Positions 8,076 through 17,963 of a DNA stretch of 64,000 bases are shown one piece after another (position 1 is the stretch's first letter; the number at the start of each line of letters is the position of its first letter). A program made the position numbers and the translations under genes. The notes below the pieces were generated by a model. The model saw nothing but the letters and a program-made list of their open reading frames with translations, did not search any database and was not told where the DNA came from. This DNA is from Lachnospiraceae bacterium (GTDB taxonomy: Bacteria; Bacillota; Clostridia; Lachnospirales; Lachnospiraceae): NCBI GenBank assembly GCA_015057005.1, contig SVFF01000003.1:177003-241002 (forward strand), in the 5' to 3' direction.

Positions 8076-9647
8076 ATGGCAAAGTACTTAGTAAAGCGTA
8101 TAGCATTTGGAATTTTTTCGATTGTGGCAGTTGTGGCAATCGTTATGGTCATGATTTATTCCCTGATGAATCGTGATCTGGTATTTTCAAAGGATTCCGT
8201 TTGGAGTCATCAAAGTAATAATGCAAAAAAAATCTATGAATTTCAGAAATGGGAAGAGTATGGATATTTAGACTATGTTACCTATACTGATTACATCAAT
8301 GATTTGGCTGCAGCAGGCGAAATGGACGAAGCAACCAAGGAAGAAGTAATTAAGATCGGGAATACTGTGTCCAAAGACTCCAAGGCTGTATCAAAGTATG
8401 TGAAAGAATTTACCGACTACTACGAATCCAAAGGATACGAGGTAGAGCGTTTTGATGCAATAATGTTGAAGAAGAAGTATGCTGACGGTGGAAGACCATA
8501 CCTGATCGCGCATAAGGATACTTCTCTGCCCAAACGTCTGTGGACATATTTCTCCGGACTGTTCAGGGTGGATGATGTTAATTTTGCAAGTGGTGATGTG
8601 GGAGAGAGAGGTATTTCCTTTACCTTGTACGATCCTGTATACGGCGGAGAAAAATTCTCACCTGCTATTATCGGTAATGGTACACAGCATAAATATCTGT
8701 TGTATTTTGATTCGAAATTTCCATATATTCACCAGAATATTGTTAGCATAAATTTAGGCAAATCCTACTCTGTAAACAAGGGTATTGATGTATTTGACAC
8801 AATGACTGCTTCCCAGGGCTCTTATGAGAAGTCTACGGTTACATTCCCCACAGGCCTGGTGGAGGAACGTGCGGACGATCTGCACACCGCTACCTATCTA
8901 AAGGGTTCCCGTGAGGCCAGTGCGGCAAATATGTCCAGATACGTAGATGATTACACCAATGTAACTACTAAGAAAAATGGACTGTCCAAAATGGGTTACT
9001 CCTTTGTGATCGGTATCATTGCCACTGTTGCAGCTTACATGCTGGGTGTGCCTCTCGGCATTTTGATGGCGAGAAAGAAAGATAAACTGATTGACAAGCT
9101 GGGTACCATTTACATTGTATTTATTATTGCGGTACCTTCCCTGGCATATATCTTTATGTTCAAGTCCATCGGCGGCAGAGTATTCGGCCTGCCTACCACA
9201 TTTGACATGGAGAATCCCAGCTCGTTAATGTACATCCTTCCCGTTATTTCCCTGGCATTGCCTTCTGTGGCAAACCTGATGAAATGGATGCGCCGTTACA
9301 TGATTGATCAGATGAACTCTGATTACGTTAAGTTTGCCCGCTCCGGCGGTCTGACAGAGAGCGAGATCTTTACCAAGCACATTATGAAGAATGCTGCGAT
9401 TCCCATTGTCCACGGTATTCCCGGAAGTGTGCTGGGTGCGTTGACCGGTGCGATCATTACCGAGCGTGTATATGTAATCCCCGGTGCTGGTAACCTGCTT
9501 ACCACTGCGATCAATGCGTATGACAACGGAGCGATTGTGGGTGTAACTCTGTTCTATGCGATATTATCTGTAGTGTCCATCATTATCGGTGATATCCTGA
9601 TGTCCATGGTCGACCCCAGAATCTCCTTCTCTTCAAAAGACAGATAG
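8076..9647 (+). CDS. ABC transporter permease, OppB type, with a large extracytoplasmic insert
   Basis: The start is placed at ATG 8076 (MAKYLVKRIAFG), because the longer frame from 8010 runs through the hairpin. Residues ~5-27 form the first membrane segment; a hydrophilic region of about 270 residues follows, and then five membrane segments start around MGYSFVIGIIATVAAYMLG. The cytoplasmic EAA-type loop is in YVKFARSGGLTESEIFTKH, with the PGS motif after it, which contacts the ATPases. Normal OppB proteins have a much shorter first periplasmic loop (about 60-70 residues). It pairs with the OppC-like permease downstream. Confidence 0.85.
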   Translation: MAKYLVKRIAFGIFSIVAVVAIVMVMIYSLMNRDLVFSKDSVWSHQSNNAKKIYEFQKWEEYGYLDYVTYTDYINDLAAAGEMDEATKEEVIKIGNTVSKDSKAVSKYVKEFTDYYESKGYEVERFDAIMLKKKYADGGRPYLIAHKDTSLPKRLWTYFSGLFRVDDVNFASGDVGERGISFTLYDPVYGGEKFSPAIIGNGTQHKYLLYFDSKFPYIHQNIVSINLGKSYSVNKGIDVFDTMTASQGSYEKSTVTFPTGLVEERADDLHTATYLKGSREASAANMSRYVDDYTNVTTKKNGLSKMGYSFVIGIIATVAAYMLGVPLGILMARKKDKLIDKLGTIYIVFIIAVPSLAYIFMFKSIGGRVFGLPTTFDMENPSSLMYILPVISLALPSVANLMKWMRRYMIDQMNSDYVKFARSGGLTESEIFTKHIMKNAAIPIVHGIPGSVLGALTGAIITERVYVIPGAGNLLTTAINAYDNGAIVGVTLFYAILSVVSIIIGDILMSMVDPRISFSSKDR

Positions 9648-9660
9648 GTAGGTGATATGT

Positions 9661-10629
9661 ATGAATTATGATTTGGAAAAATTAGGGCTGACAAAAGAAG
9701 AACTGTTTTCCCGTGTGGACAACAATGAGTTGGAGTCCGAGAAGATCACAGCGCCCAAATACTCCTACTGGCAGTCTGTTTTCAGGGTATTTTTCAGGAA
9801 GAGGATTAATATTGTAATTCTTGCAATTTTGGCATTGGTGATTCTGTTTGCGTATATTTATCCTATGATCTTTACCTACGACAGATACGGTCAGCTGATG
9901 GATGGTGCTGCAAAGCACTTGACACCGGGTGAGGCGTTTAAGTATCACGGATTTAGTATCCGTTGGCTTTTGGGTTCCGGTGCTGCCGGTGAATCCACTT
10001 TTGATGCTGTGTGGTATGGTTCCAGAATTTCCATTACCCTGGCATTTGTATGTGCGGCCATCAATATGACAATCGGTGTAGTCCTCGGTGCAGTCTGGGG
10101 ATTCTCCAAGAAGGTTGATGCGTTCATGACGGTGGTTTACAATATTTTTGCAAATATTCCGTATGTTCTTTTTATCTCCGTTATGGTTATGCTGTTCAAT
10201 CCCAGCTTCTGGACTATGGTCCTGGCACTTACTGTGACCGGTTGGCTGGCAATTGCATATTTCATCCGTACGCAGGTAGTTATTATCCGTGACAGAGAGT
10301 ACAACCTGGCTTCTAAATGTCTGGGTACTCCTACCTTTAAGATTGCTATGAAGAATATCCTGCCCTTTATGACATCTATTATTGTTACACTGTTGGCTAC
10401 TGAGATTCCTTCCTATATTTCTTACGAGGTATTCCTTTCTTATATTGGTATGGGTATCTCTGATATGTCACTGGGCCGTATGATCTTTGCGGCAGAGAGC
10501 GCCATGGTTACGCCCGGCTGGGGATTTGAATTCTGGAGCCCTGTGGCAGTTGCGTCCATTATCACTGTGGTGTTGTATGTAGTCGGTCAGAACCTGGGTG
10601 ACGCATCTGACCCCAGAACACATATGTAA
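9661..10629 (+). CDS. ABC transporter permease, OppC type
   Basis: ATG 9661 is preceded by AGGTAGGTG, and begins 13 bases after oppB. The 322-residue protein starts with a cytoplasmic segment, one membrane helix around residues 43-62, and then the BPD_transp_1 core. The coupling loop contains REYNLASKCLGTPTFKIAMKN. It forms the heterodimeric channel with the OppB-like protein. Confidence 0.88.
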   Translation: MNYDLEKLGLTKEELFSRVDNNELESEKITAPKYSYWQSVFRVFFRKRINIVILAILALVILFAYIYPMIFTYDRYGQLMDGAAKHLTPGEAFKYHGFSIRWLLGSGAAGESTFDAVWYGSRISITLAFVCAAINMTIGVVLGAVWGFSKKVDAFMTVVYNIFANIPYVLFISVMVMLFNPSFWTMVLALTVTGWLAIAYFIRTQVVIIRDREYNLASKCLGTPTFKIAMKNILPFMTSIIVTLLATEIPSYISYEVFLSYIGMGISDMSLGRMIFAAESAMVTPGWGFEFWSPVAVASIITVVLYVVGQNLGDASDPRTHM

Positions 10630-10641
10630 GAGGAAAACGGA

Positions 10642-12390
10642 ATGCAAGATAAGAAAGTATTATTATCAATCAAAGATTTAGAGGTTAAATTCCGTGTGCG
10701 CGGAAGAGTGCTTACTGCAATTCGCGGAATTTCCCTCGATATATATGAGAATGAGTCCATCGCAATCGTAGGTGAGTCCGGTTCCGGTAAGTCTGTATTT
10801 ACCAAATCCTTTGCAGGTATGCTGGACAGCAATGGCTTTATCAGTAACGGTTACATTTTCTTTGACGATGATGAGCTGGCTGATTCTTATGTAAAGCTTA
10901 CCACTAACGCCAAGAAAATGATCAAGCAGGCTTATGACAGATTGAACGAGGATTCCCGCCTGGAGCTGGGTGCAGAAACCTGGCGCCAGATCTTGAATCT
11001 GGAATCTGAAAAGAAGCACAAAGAGAATCTGACTGATGAGGAAGTAGAAGCTGCTGCTAAGCACAGAAAGGCTCTTTCTGATTTAAAGACAGATCTGTTC
11101 AATGAAAAGACCACTCTCAACAAAAAGAAGGAGAAAGGCCGTATTGAGCAGCTGGAGGAGCGTATCAAGAGCCTGGAGAAGGAAATTGAAGAGCATGACA
11201 AGCAGACGGAGCAGATGGCTAAGGATCGCAAGGCTTCCGTGGCAAACGACGCTGCCTACCAGAAAGAATACGCAGAAAAAATGGCTGCGCTGAAGGCTAA
11301 GCATGCAGAGGAGATCAAAGGTGCGATTGCTCCCGAGACTGAGCAGAGAAATGAAATCCTTGCAAAAGAGGTATATCTTTCTGTAGGAAGATACAAATAT
11401 TTCAAGCGTATTAAATGCTTCTATAAGCTGCTGGATGCACTGAAGGAAGCTATGAAGCTGGGTGTGGATCTGGCAAGTGATTCCCAGAGAAACGCTGTGT
11501 TTGACACCGTTACCCTGCGCATGAGATATCTGGATGAAACGGAAGAGCAGCTGCACGGTTATGCTGTGCTGAATCTGGCAAATGTAAGAGATGCCAACGA
11601 CTGGGGCCAGATCCGCGGCCGTAAGATTGCGACCGTATTCCAGGATCCTATGACCTCCCTGAATCCGATCATCACAATCGGTAAACAGATTACTTCTATT
11701 ATATTGAAGCATCAGAAATGTTCCGAGGTGGAAGCAAGACGCAGAGCGCTGGAACTGATGCACAAGGTTGGTATCCCCAATCCTCAGGCTCGTTTTGACG
11801 ACTATCCCTTCCAGTATTCCGGCGGTATGAGACAGCGTATTGTTATTGCGATTGCTCTGTCCTGTCAGCCCAAGATTTTGATCTGCGACGAGCCCACTAC
11901 TGCGCTGGATGTTACGATTCAGGCCCAGATTCTGAAACTGATCAAGGATCTGCAGAAGGAGTTCAACTACACAATCGTGTTCATTACACATGACCTTGGT
12001 GTGGTTGCCAACGTGGCTGACCGTGTTGCAGTATTGTATGCAGGCCAGATTGTGGAATTGGGAACAGTTGAAGAGGTCTTCTATGATCCCCGTCATCCCT
12101 ACACCTGGGCGCTGTTGTCTTCACTGCCTCAGCTGGCACAGAGAAATACGGAGCTTTACTCCATTGCGGGAACACCTCCTTCTCTTTACAACAATATTGT
12201 GGGTGATCCTTTTGCACCCAGAAATCCTTATTGCTTAAAGATTGACACGCTTGTAGAGCCGCCAATGTTTAAGGTAAGCGAGACCCACTATGCGAAGACA
12301 TGGCTGTTGGATCCTGATGCTCCCAAGATTGAGAAGCCGGAAGCAATCCAAAATATCCATGAGAAATTAGTAAATGCATTTAATATATAG
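10642..12390 (+). CDS. ABC transporter ATPase, OppD type, with a ~230-residue coiled-coil insertion
   Basis: Walker A is GESGSGKS (residues 44-51), the Q-loop glutamine is Q334 in [11 protein letters not shown], the signature is YSGGMRQR (about 392-399) and Walker B is [12 protein letters not shown] (D416, E417). In ordinary OppD the Q-loop lies about 50 residues after Walker A; here the gap is about 285. The extra segment is highly charged and helical, with heptad-like Leu/Glu/Lys patterns at about 110-235, so it is a coiled coil. The C-terminal oligopeptide-transporter extension ([13 protein letters not shown]) lacks the classical Fe-S cysteines apart from one. All nucleotide-binding residues are intact, so the ATPase should be active. 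Confidence 0.88.
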   Translation: MQDKKVLLSIKDLEVKFRVRGRVLTAIRGISLDIYENESIAIVGESGSGKSVFTKSFAGMLDSNGFISNGYIFFDDDELADSYVKLTTNAKKMIKQAYDRLNEDSRLELGAETWRQILNLESEKKHKENLTDEEVEAAAKHRKALSDLKTDLFNEKTTLNKKKEKGRIEQLEERIKSLEKEIEEHDKQTEQMAKDRKASVANDAAYQKEYAEKMAALKAKHAEEIKGAIAPETEQRNEILAKEVYLSVGRYKYFKRIKCFYKLLDALKEAMKLGVDLASDSQRNAVFDTVTLRMRYLDETEEQLHGYAVLNLANVRDANDWGQIRGRKIATVFQDPMTSLNPIITIGKQITSIILKHQKCSEVEARRRALELMHKVGIPNPQARFDDYPFQYSGGMRQRIVIAIALSCQPKILICDEPTTALDVTIQAQILKLIKDLQKEFNYTIVFITHDLGVVANVADRVAVLYAGQIVELGTVEEVFYDPRHPYTWALLSSLPQLAQRNTELYSIAGTPPSLYNNIVGDPFAPRNPYCLKIDTLVEPPMFKVSETHYAKTWLLDPDAPKIEKPEAIQNIHEKLVNAFNI

Positions 12391-12401
12391 GAGATATCGT
12401 T

Positions 12402-13724
12402 GTGGCTAAAGAAGAAAAGAAAGGCAGTGTTTTACAGTTCCCGGAACATGGTCCTTGCGATAAGGACGGAAGGGAGATCCTGCTGTCCTTAGAAAATGTA
12501 GATATTACCTTCGGTAAAGGGGAAGAGGCAGTTCGCGCCGTAAAAGATGCTTCCTTTGATATTTACAAAGGAGAGACATTTTCGCTGGTAGGTGAGTCCG
12601 GTTCCGGAAAAACCACTATCGGCAGAGCGGTGATCCGCGTTAATCCTCTGGCTGCCGGTAAGATTTTGTATAAGGGCGTGCCTATTTCCGGAAAAATTTC
12701 TCAGGAATTGGACCGTCAGGTGATCCGTAATATCCAGATGGTATTCCAGGATCCTGCTGCATCTCTGAATGAGCGTGCTACCGTAGATTATATTGTTTCA
12801 GAAGGTCTGCACAACTTCAAACTGTATGAAAATGATGAAGACCGTGCGGCAAAAGTAGAGAATATCATCAAGGAAGTAGGTCTGTTGCCTGAGCACTTGA
12901 CCCGTTATCCTCATGAGTTTTCCGGTGGTCAGCGTCAGCGTATCGGTATTGCCCGTGCGATGGTAATGGAACCTGAGCTGGTAGTAGCGGATGAACCTAT
13001 TTCTGCATTGGACGTATCCATTCGTGCACAGGTGCTGAACCTGATGAAGAAATTCCAGAAGGAGAAGCAGGTAACTTATTTGTTTATCGCACATGATCTG
13101 TCCGTTGTAAGATTTATTTCTGACAGAATCGGTGTTATCTACAAAGGTAACATTGTGGAGATCGCGGAGACTGAGGAATTGTTTGATTATCCCATGCATC
13201 CTTACACCCGATCCCTGATTTCAGCGATTCCCATCCCTGATCCTCAGCTGGAGAAGAAAAAAGTGTTGTTCACTTATGATCCCGGTGTGCATGATTACAG
13301 TGAGGAACAGCCCGAGCTGGTAGACATCGGACATAATCACTTTGTATATGGTAACAAGAAGGAAATCGAAGAGTACAAAGCAATCCGTGAAAAAGATGTG
13401 CCTTTAAAATCCATTACCATTGCAGAGGACGGAGAAGATGTAAATGTGGATGTAAATAAGGTGGAGATTTCTGAGGAAAAGGAAGAAGTTTTGATTTCTG
13501 AGGACGAATTCCTGATCACCCCCATCCATGATACAGGAAGCGGTTGGTACAAATTTATTTCCTTTGTACTGCCTGTAATCGGTCTGCTCCTGATGCTGGT
13601 ATTCAAACACTTTAATCATAAGCGCAACGCAAAAGCATGTAAGAAGGGCGCTGTTGCAGGATTGATTACCATTGGTGTTATCCTGTTGTTGTTCCTGATC
13701 ATGCTTATGATGGTGGTATGGTAA
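12402..13724 (+). CDS. ABC transporter ATPase, OppF type, with C-terminal membrane segments
   Basis: GTG start with TAGGAG 8 bases upstream. Walker [11 protein letters not shown]-loop [12 protein letters not shown], signature [10 protein letters not shown] and Walker [13 protein letters not shown] are intact. After the ATPase (about residue 310) comes an acidic linker and two predicted membrane helices at about 386-403 and 415-439, ending in MMVVW. A membrane-anchored tail is unusual in OppF and may tie this subunit permanently to the transporter. It is translationally close to both neighbours. Confidence 0.87.
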   Translation: MAKEEKKGSVLQFPEHGPCDKDGREILLSLENVDITFGKGEEAVRAVKDASFDIYKGETFSLVGESGSGKTTIGRAVIRVNPLAAGKILYKGVPISGKISQELDRQVIRNIQMVFQDPAASLNERATVDYIVSEGLHNFKLYENDEDRAAKVENIIKEVGLLPEHLTRYPHEFSGGQRQRIGIARAMVMEPELVVADEPISALDVSIRAQVLNLMKKFQKEKQVTYLFIAHDLSVVRFISDRIGVIYKGNIVEIAETEELFDYPMHPYTRSLISAIPIPDPQLEKKKVLFTYDPGVHDYSEEQPELVDIGHNHFVYGNKKEIEEYKAIREKDVPLKSITIAEDGEDVNVDVNKVEISEEKEEVLISEDEFLITPIHDTGSGWYKFISFVLPVIGLLLMLVFKHFNHKRNAKACKKGAVAGLITIGVILLLFLIMLMMVVW

Positions 13725-13725
13725 T

Positions 13726-14997
13726 ATGGGGCGTACGATAAAGAATGGGAACCTTCCTCATCCCAAGCCGGTGGAAAAGGTGGAACTTTCTGAGCGATAT
13801 GTTGGACTTAGGATTGTACTTTTTCTGGTGTTGCTGGTGGTGGGAGTTTCTGCCATTGCATATGGTATCCGTTCTTTCTTCGGAACAAAAGAGGGCTGGA
13901 CGGCAGTCGGAACAGAGATGTCAGCGGGTGCAGGAGCCGGCAATGAGTTTGTTTTTATGTATCGTCTGGGCAGTCGTGACGACATGTCGGTAGTTGCTGA
14001 AAACAAGGCAGTTACCGCTGCGTATGCGAAAGCCCTGGAGCATTCCTATCAGCTGTTCCACAGCAATCAGAGTTTTGAGAATGTTCCTAATATATATTAT
14101 ATTAATCAGCACCCCAATCAGGTTATAAAAGTGGATGATCTGCTGTACCGGGCTTTTGCGACGGCAGCGGAATATGAGGACAGAAACCTGTATCTGGCTC
14201 CTGTATATGAAATCTACGATGACATTTTCTTTTGCGAGGATGATTCCCAGATTGTGGATTATGATCCCTGCACCAACGAAGAAGTAGCTGCCCTGTATCG
14301 GGAGATGACGGTGTTTGCAGGAGATCCGGAGTCTGTTGAAGTCCGGCTGCTGGGCGACAATGAGATACAGTTGTATGTTTCTGACGATTACCTGAAATAT
14401 GGCCAGCAGAATGATGCCTCAAAGTGGATCGATTTTTCCTGGATGAAAAATGCCTTTATAGTAGATTTCCTGGCGGAGGAGCTTGCGGCCCAGGGTTTTA
14501 CTGCGGGCACCATCTCCAGTTATGACGGTTTTGCCCACAATATGGATGACAGCGGCGAAACATTTGCGCTCAATATATATAACAGAGAGCAGGAGGAAAT
14601 CCGACAGGTGGCGGCGATGCAGTATTCCCTGCCCAGGAGTTTTGTCACTCTGCGGGATTACCCCATGAATGCTCCGGATAAGTATCGCTATTATCAGCTG
14701 GATAATGGACAGATCCGCACTTCTTATCTGGATGTTGCAGATGGATTGTGCAAGAGCGCTGTGGACAGCCTGTATTCCTATTCGACAGAGCATGGCTGTG
14801 CTCAGATCCTGATGGAGATCGCACCGCTGTATATTGCAGATGCCATGCAGGAGCCGGCGCTGTGGGAACTGGCTGAGAACGGAATCTATTCCCTTTATTG
14901 CCGGGATCATGTGATCTTGTACAATGATGCTTCCCTGAAGCTGACGGAGCTTTATGCTGCGGAAGGCCTGACATACACAGTAGAATTGCAGAAATAG
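13726..14997 (+). CDS. Membrane-anchored extracytoplasmic protein, possible divergent ApbE fold
   Basis: The start follows the oppF stop by one base. One membrane helix lies at about residues 27-47, with the rest outside. The segment KNAFIVDFLAEELAAQGFTAG matches the position and pattern of the helix in ApbE (FAD:protein FMN transferase) before the nucleotide loop, and the order of segments to RTSYLDVADGLCKSAVDSLY resembles the ApbE C-terminal half. The usual ApbE Asp-Ala and H-x-DP-T-G motifs are absent, so FMN transfer is doubtful. I see a fold-level resemblance only. Its operon position suggests a role with the transporter, for example in substrate handling. Confidence 0.45.
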   Translation: MGRTIKNGNLPHPKPVEKVELSERYVGLRIVLFLVLLVVGVSAIAYGIRSFFGTKEGWTAVGTEMSAGAGAGNEFVFMYRLGSRDDMSVVAENKAVTAAYAKALEHSYQLFHSNQSFENVPNIYYINQHPNQVIKVDDLLYRAFATAAEYEDRNLYLAPVYEIYDDIFFCEDDSQIVDYDPCTNEEVAALYREMTVFAGDPESVEVRLLGDNEIQLYVSDDYLKYGQQNDASKWIDFSWMKNAFIVDFLAEELAAQGFTAGTISSYDGFAHNMDDSGETFALNIYNREQEEIRQVAAMQYSLPRSFVTLRDYPMNAPDKYRYYQLDNGQIRTSYLDVADGLCKSAVDSLYSYSTEHGCAQILMEIAPLYIADAMQEPALWELAENGIYSLYCRDHVILYNDASLKLTELYAAEGLTYTVELQK

Positions 14998-15063
14998 CTG
15001 TAATGGCTGCGAGGATTGTATCCACTTCATTGATACTGAATAACAGAGATTTGTCTATGAGAC

Positions 15064-15092
15064 GGAGGTCGGCAATTGCCGGCCTCCTTTTT
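15064..15092 (+). terminator. Terminator of the peptide transporter operon
   Basis: A 12-bp stem (15064-15075 with 15076-15087, one G-U pair) has almost no loop beyond its tip and is followed by five T residues. It closes the 5.8-15 kb operon. Confidence 0.85.
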
Positions 15093-15111
15093 ATGCAGTA
15101 AGGTGTAAAAA

Positions 15112-15237
15112 CCACACAAAAAAATGGTTTCTGCAGCTGAAAAACCACGGAAAACAAAAAGCAAAAACAACAAAAAACCACACATCGTGCTATTGACAAA
15201 CCACACAATCAGGCATATAATAAATATAAGAGTGTGG
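15112..15237 (+). promoter_or_regulatory. BMC operon promoter with repeated CCACAC operator motifs
   Basis: A consensus sigma-A promoter is present: TTGACA (15193-15198), 17-base spacer, TATAAT (15216-15221). CCACAC occurs at 15112-15117, 15178-15183 and, inside the promoter spacer, 15201-15206; CCACGG occurs at 15145-15150, and the inverse GTGTGG at 15232-15237 just after the start site. Each is embedded in A-rich sequence (AAAACCACA). The spacing and overlap with the promoter point to repressor or activator sites; the DeoR regulator at the operon end (28870) is the natural candidate. The 348-base gap between 14998 and 15345 otherwise holds the terminator and an A-rich leader with GGAGATAGAGGTG before the ATG. 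Confidence 0.7.
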
Positions 15238-15345
15238 AATTGTGTAAATTTTTGAGGCAAATACGACAAAACAAACAATTCCGGTCAGAATGCAAATAAC
15301 AATGCAAGTCAAATAGAAGCTTGTTGGAGATAGAGGTGTTGTAAA

Positions 15346-17871
15346 ATGAGAAAATATAACAGTTCCAGAGTTCCAAAGACAGAGCGAATCACCAGATTGG
15401 TGGAAAATCTTTATGCCAAGATGCCGGAAATTGAGTCTGCCCGTGCGGTTCTTGTGACAGAGAGCTATCAGCAGACAGAAAATCTTCCCATGATTACCAG
15501 ACGCGCTCTTGCGTTTGAGCATATCCTGAAAAATATTCCCATTATTATACGTGACGAAGAATTGATCGTGGGCAGTTCTACGCTGGCTCCCAGAGGTTGT
15601 CAGACTTTCCCTGAGTTCTCCTATGAGTGGCTGGAGCAGGAGTTTGAGACTGTGGACAGCAGAGAGGCTGATCCTTTTTACATATCAGACAGAGCTAAGA
15701 AGGAGATCAAGGAAGCCAACAGTTACTGGAAGGGCAAGACCACCAGTGAACTGGCTACTTCCTATATGGCGCCGGAGGCATTGAAGGCCATCGCCCACAA
15801 TATTTTTACCACAGGCAACTATTTTTACAACGGTGTAGGTCATGTGACTGTACAGTATGAGAAAGTGCTGGCGGTAGGATACGAGGGTATTATCGCTGAG
15901 GCGAAAGCTGAGCTTGCAAAATGTGACTTCGGTGATGCGGACTATGCTACCAGAAGCAGATTCCTGGAGGCAGTGATCATCAGCTGTCAGGCAGTTATCG
16001 ATTATGCGGCCAGATATGCCAAGTTGGCAGTAGGAATGGCCCAGAATTGTCAGGATGCCAAGCGGAAGGAAGAACTGCTTGCGATTGCCTCCAACTGCAG
16101 CCATGTGCCTGCCAAGGGAGCAAGAACCTTCCATGAAGCTTGCCAGAGCTTCTGGTTCGTACAGCAGCTTCTGCAGATGGAGTCCTCCGGACATTCCATT
16201 TCCCCCGGACGTTTTGACCAGTACATGTATCCTTATTATAAGAAGGATTTGGAGGAAGGCAGGATCACCAGAGAACAGGCGCAGGAACTGATCGACTGTA
16301 TCTGGGTAAAATTAAATGATTTAAATAAGTGCAGAGACGCAGAGAGTGCGAAGGGTTTTGCAGGCTACAGCCTGTTCCAGAATCTGATCGTAGGCGGACA
16401 GGATGAGAACGGCAGGGATGTGACCAACGATCTTTCCTTTATGTGTATCGAAGCTTCCTTCCATGTGTTCCTGCCCATGCCGTCCCTGTCTATCAGAGTG
16501 TGGAATGGTTCTCCCCGGGATCTGCTGATCCGTGCGGCGGAGCTGACCAGGACAGGTATCGGCCTGCCTGCTTATTACAATGACGAAGTGATCATCCCTT
16601 CCCTGATGAGCAGAGGCGTGAGCCTGGAAGAAGCAAGAAATTACAATATTATCGGCTGTGTAGAGCCTCAGGTGCCCGGCAAGACATGGGGATGGCACGA
16701 CGCAGCATTCTTCAATATGTGCAGACCTTTGGAACTGGTATTTACCGGCGGTATGGACTGCGGAGAACAGATCGGTCCCAAGACTCCTGCAGTGGAGAAT
16801 ATGCAGACCTTCCAGGAGTTCTGTGATGCTTATCAGACACAGATGAATTACTTTATTTCCTTGCTGGTAAATGCAGACAATGCCATCGATCAGGCCCATG
16901 CAGAGCGTATGCCTCTGCCTTACCTGGCAAGTATGGTGGATGACTGTATGGCAAGAGGCAAGACCTGTGAGCAGGGCGGCTGCGTATACAACTTTACCGG
17001 TCCTCAAGGCTTTGGTATCGCCAATGTGGCAGATTCCCTTTTCGCCATCAAGAAGCTTGTCTTTGAAGAAAAGAAAGTTACAATGGCAGAGTTCAAAAAG
17101 GCGCTGATGTTCAACTACGGTCAGTCCGTAAGTCCTCTGATCGTATCCCAGGTGGCAGGAACTGTGGCGCGCCGCATGATCGAGAAGGGCATGCAGCCTG
17201 ATACCGCAGCAGTAGCAAAGATGGCACAGGAGATCATCAAAACTTCCGTGACAGCAGAAGATAAGCGCAAGTTCGATCAGCTGCTTGCCATGATTGAAGA
17301 TATTACCAAGTTCGGCAACGACGAAGAAGAAATAGACATGATGGCCAGAGAGGCTGCCTACACTTACACAAAGCCTCTGCTTCAGTACAAGAATCCCCGA
17401 GGCGGTGTGTTCCAGGCAGGTCTTTATCCCGTATCTGCCAATGTGCCCCTTGGTGCCCAGACCGGTGCCACACCGGACGGCAGACTGGCAGGTGTGCCGG
17501 TGGCTGACGGCGTTTCTCCTTCCGCAGGCAAGGATATGAATGGTCCTACTGCAGCAGCCAATTCCGTATCCAGACTGGATCACGGTATTGCTTCCAACGG
17601 TACCCTGTACAACCAGAAGTTCCACCCTTCCGCATTGAGCGGTCAGGAGGGACTGGAGAAATTTGTAGATCTGATCCGTACCTATTTTGATAAAAAGGGA
17701 AGTCATGTACAGTTTAACGTGGTTTCCAGAGAGACCTTGTTGGATGCCCAGAAGCATCCCGAGAATTACAAGCACCTGGTGGTGCGCGTGGCAGGCTACA
17801 GTGCCCTGTTCACCACACTTTCCAGAAGTCTGCAGGATGACATCATCCGCAGAACCGAGCAGGGATTCTAA
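15346..17871 (+). CDS. B12-independent glycyl-radical 1,2-propanediol dehydratase
   Basis: The 841-residue protein is a glycyl-radical enzyme. The thiyl-radical cysteine is C438 in NIIGCVEPQ, with the E440 of the GCVE motif that marks glycerol/propanediol dehydratases rather than pyruvate formate-lyase. The radical glycine is G817 in RVAGYSALF near the C-terminus. It dehydrates 1,2-propanediol to propionaldehyde inside the BMC. It is the first gene of the operon and is followed by its activase. Glycerol or choline trimethylamine-lyase roles are less likely because the choline-lyase signature context is absent and a fuculose/rhamnulose aldolase is encoded in the same operon. Like all such enzymes it would be oxygen-sensitive. 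Confidence 0.93.
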   Translation: MRKYNSSRVPKTERITRLVENLYAKMPEIESARAVLVTESYQQTENLPMITRRALAFEHILKNIPIIIRDEELIVGSSTLAPRGCQTFPEFSYEWLEQEFETVDSREADPFYISDRAKKEIKEANSYWKGKTTSELATSYMAPEALKAIAHNIFTTGNYFYNGVGHVTVQYEKVLAVGYEGIIAEAKAELAKCDFGDADYATRSRFLEAVIISCQAVIDYAARYAKLAVGMAQNCQDAKRKEELLAIASNCSHVPAKGARTFHEACQSFWFVQQLLQMESSGHSISPGRFDQYMYPYYKKDLEEGRITREQAQELIDCIWVKLNDLNKCRDAESAKGFAGYSLFQNLIVGGQDENGRDVTNDLSFMCIEASFHVFLPMPSLSIRVWNGSPRDLLIRAAELTRTGIGLPAYYNDEVIIPSLMSRGVSLEEARNYNIIGCVEPQVPGKTWGWHDAAFFNMCRPLELVFTGGMDCGEQIGPKTPAVENMQTFQEFCDAYQTQMNYFISLLVNADNAIDQAHAERMPLPYLASMVDDCMARGKTCEQGGCVYNFTGPQGFGIANVADSLFAIKKLVFEEKKVTMAEFKKALMFNYGQSVSPLIVSQVAGTVARRMIEKGMQPDTAAVAKMAQEIIKTSVTAEDKRKFDQLLAMIEDITKFGNDEEEIDMMAREAAYTYTKPLLQYKNPRGGVFQAGLYPVSANVPLGAQTGATPDGRLAGVPVADGVSPSAGKDMNGPTAAANSVSRLDHGIASNGTLYNQKFHPSALSGQEGLEKFVDLIRTYFDKKGSHVQFNVVSRETLLDAQKHPENYKHLVVRVAGYSALFTTLSRSLQDDIIRRTEQGF

Positions 17872-17963
17872 GTAGAAGGCGGGAAAAGCCGGCCGCGATG
17901 GAAGGAATCAGAGTGAGACCGACAAACGCCTGCTTGGATTGAAAAGGAAAGGAGGCGGCGCAG

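Noticed and set aside
16321..17775. A 484-codon minus-strand frame inside the dehydratase gene
   Set aside because: The opposite strand encodes a clear glycyl-radical enzyme; the antisense product is His/Cys/Leu-rich with no family match.
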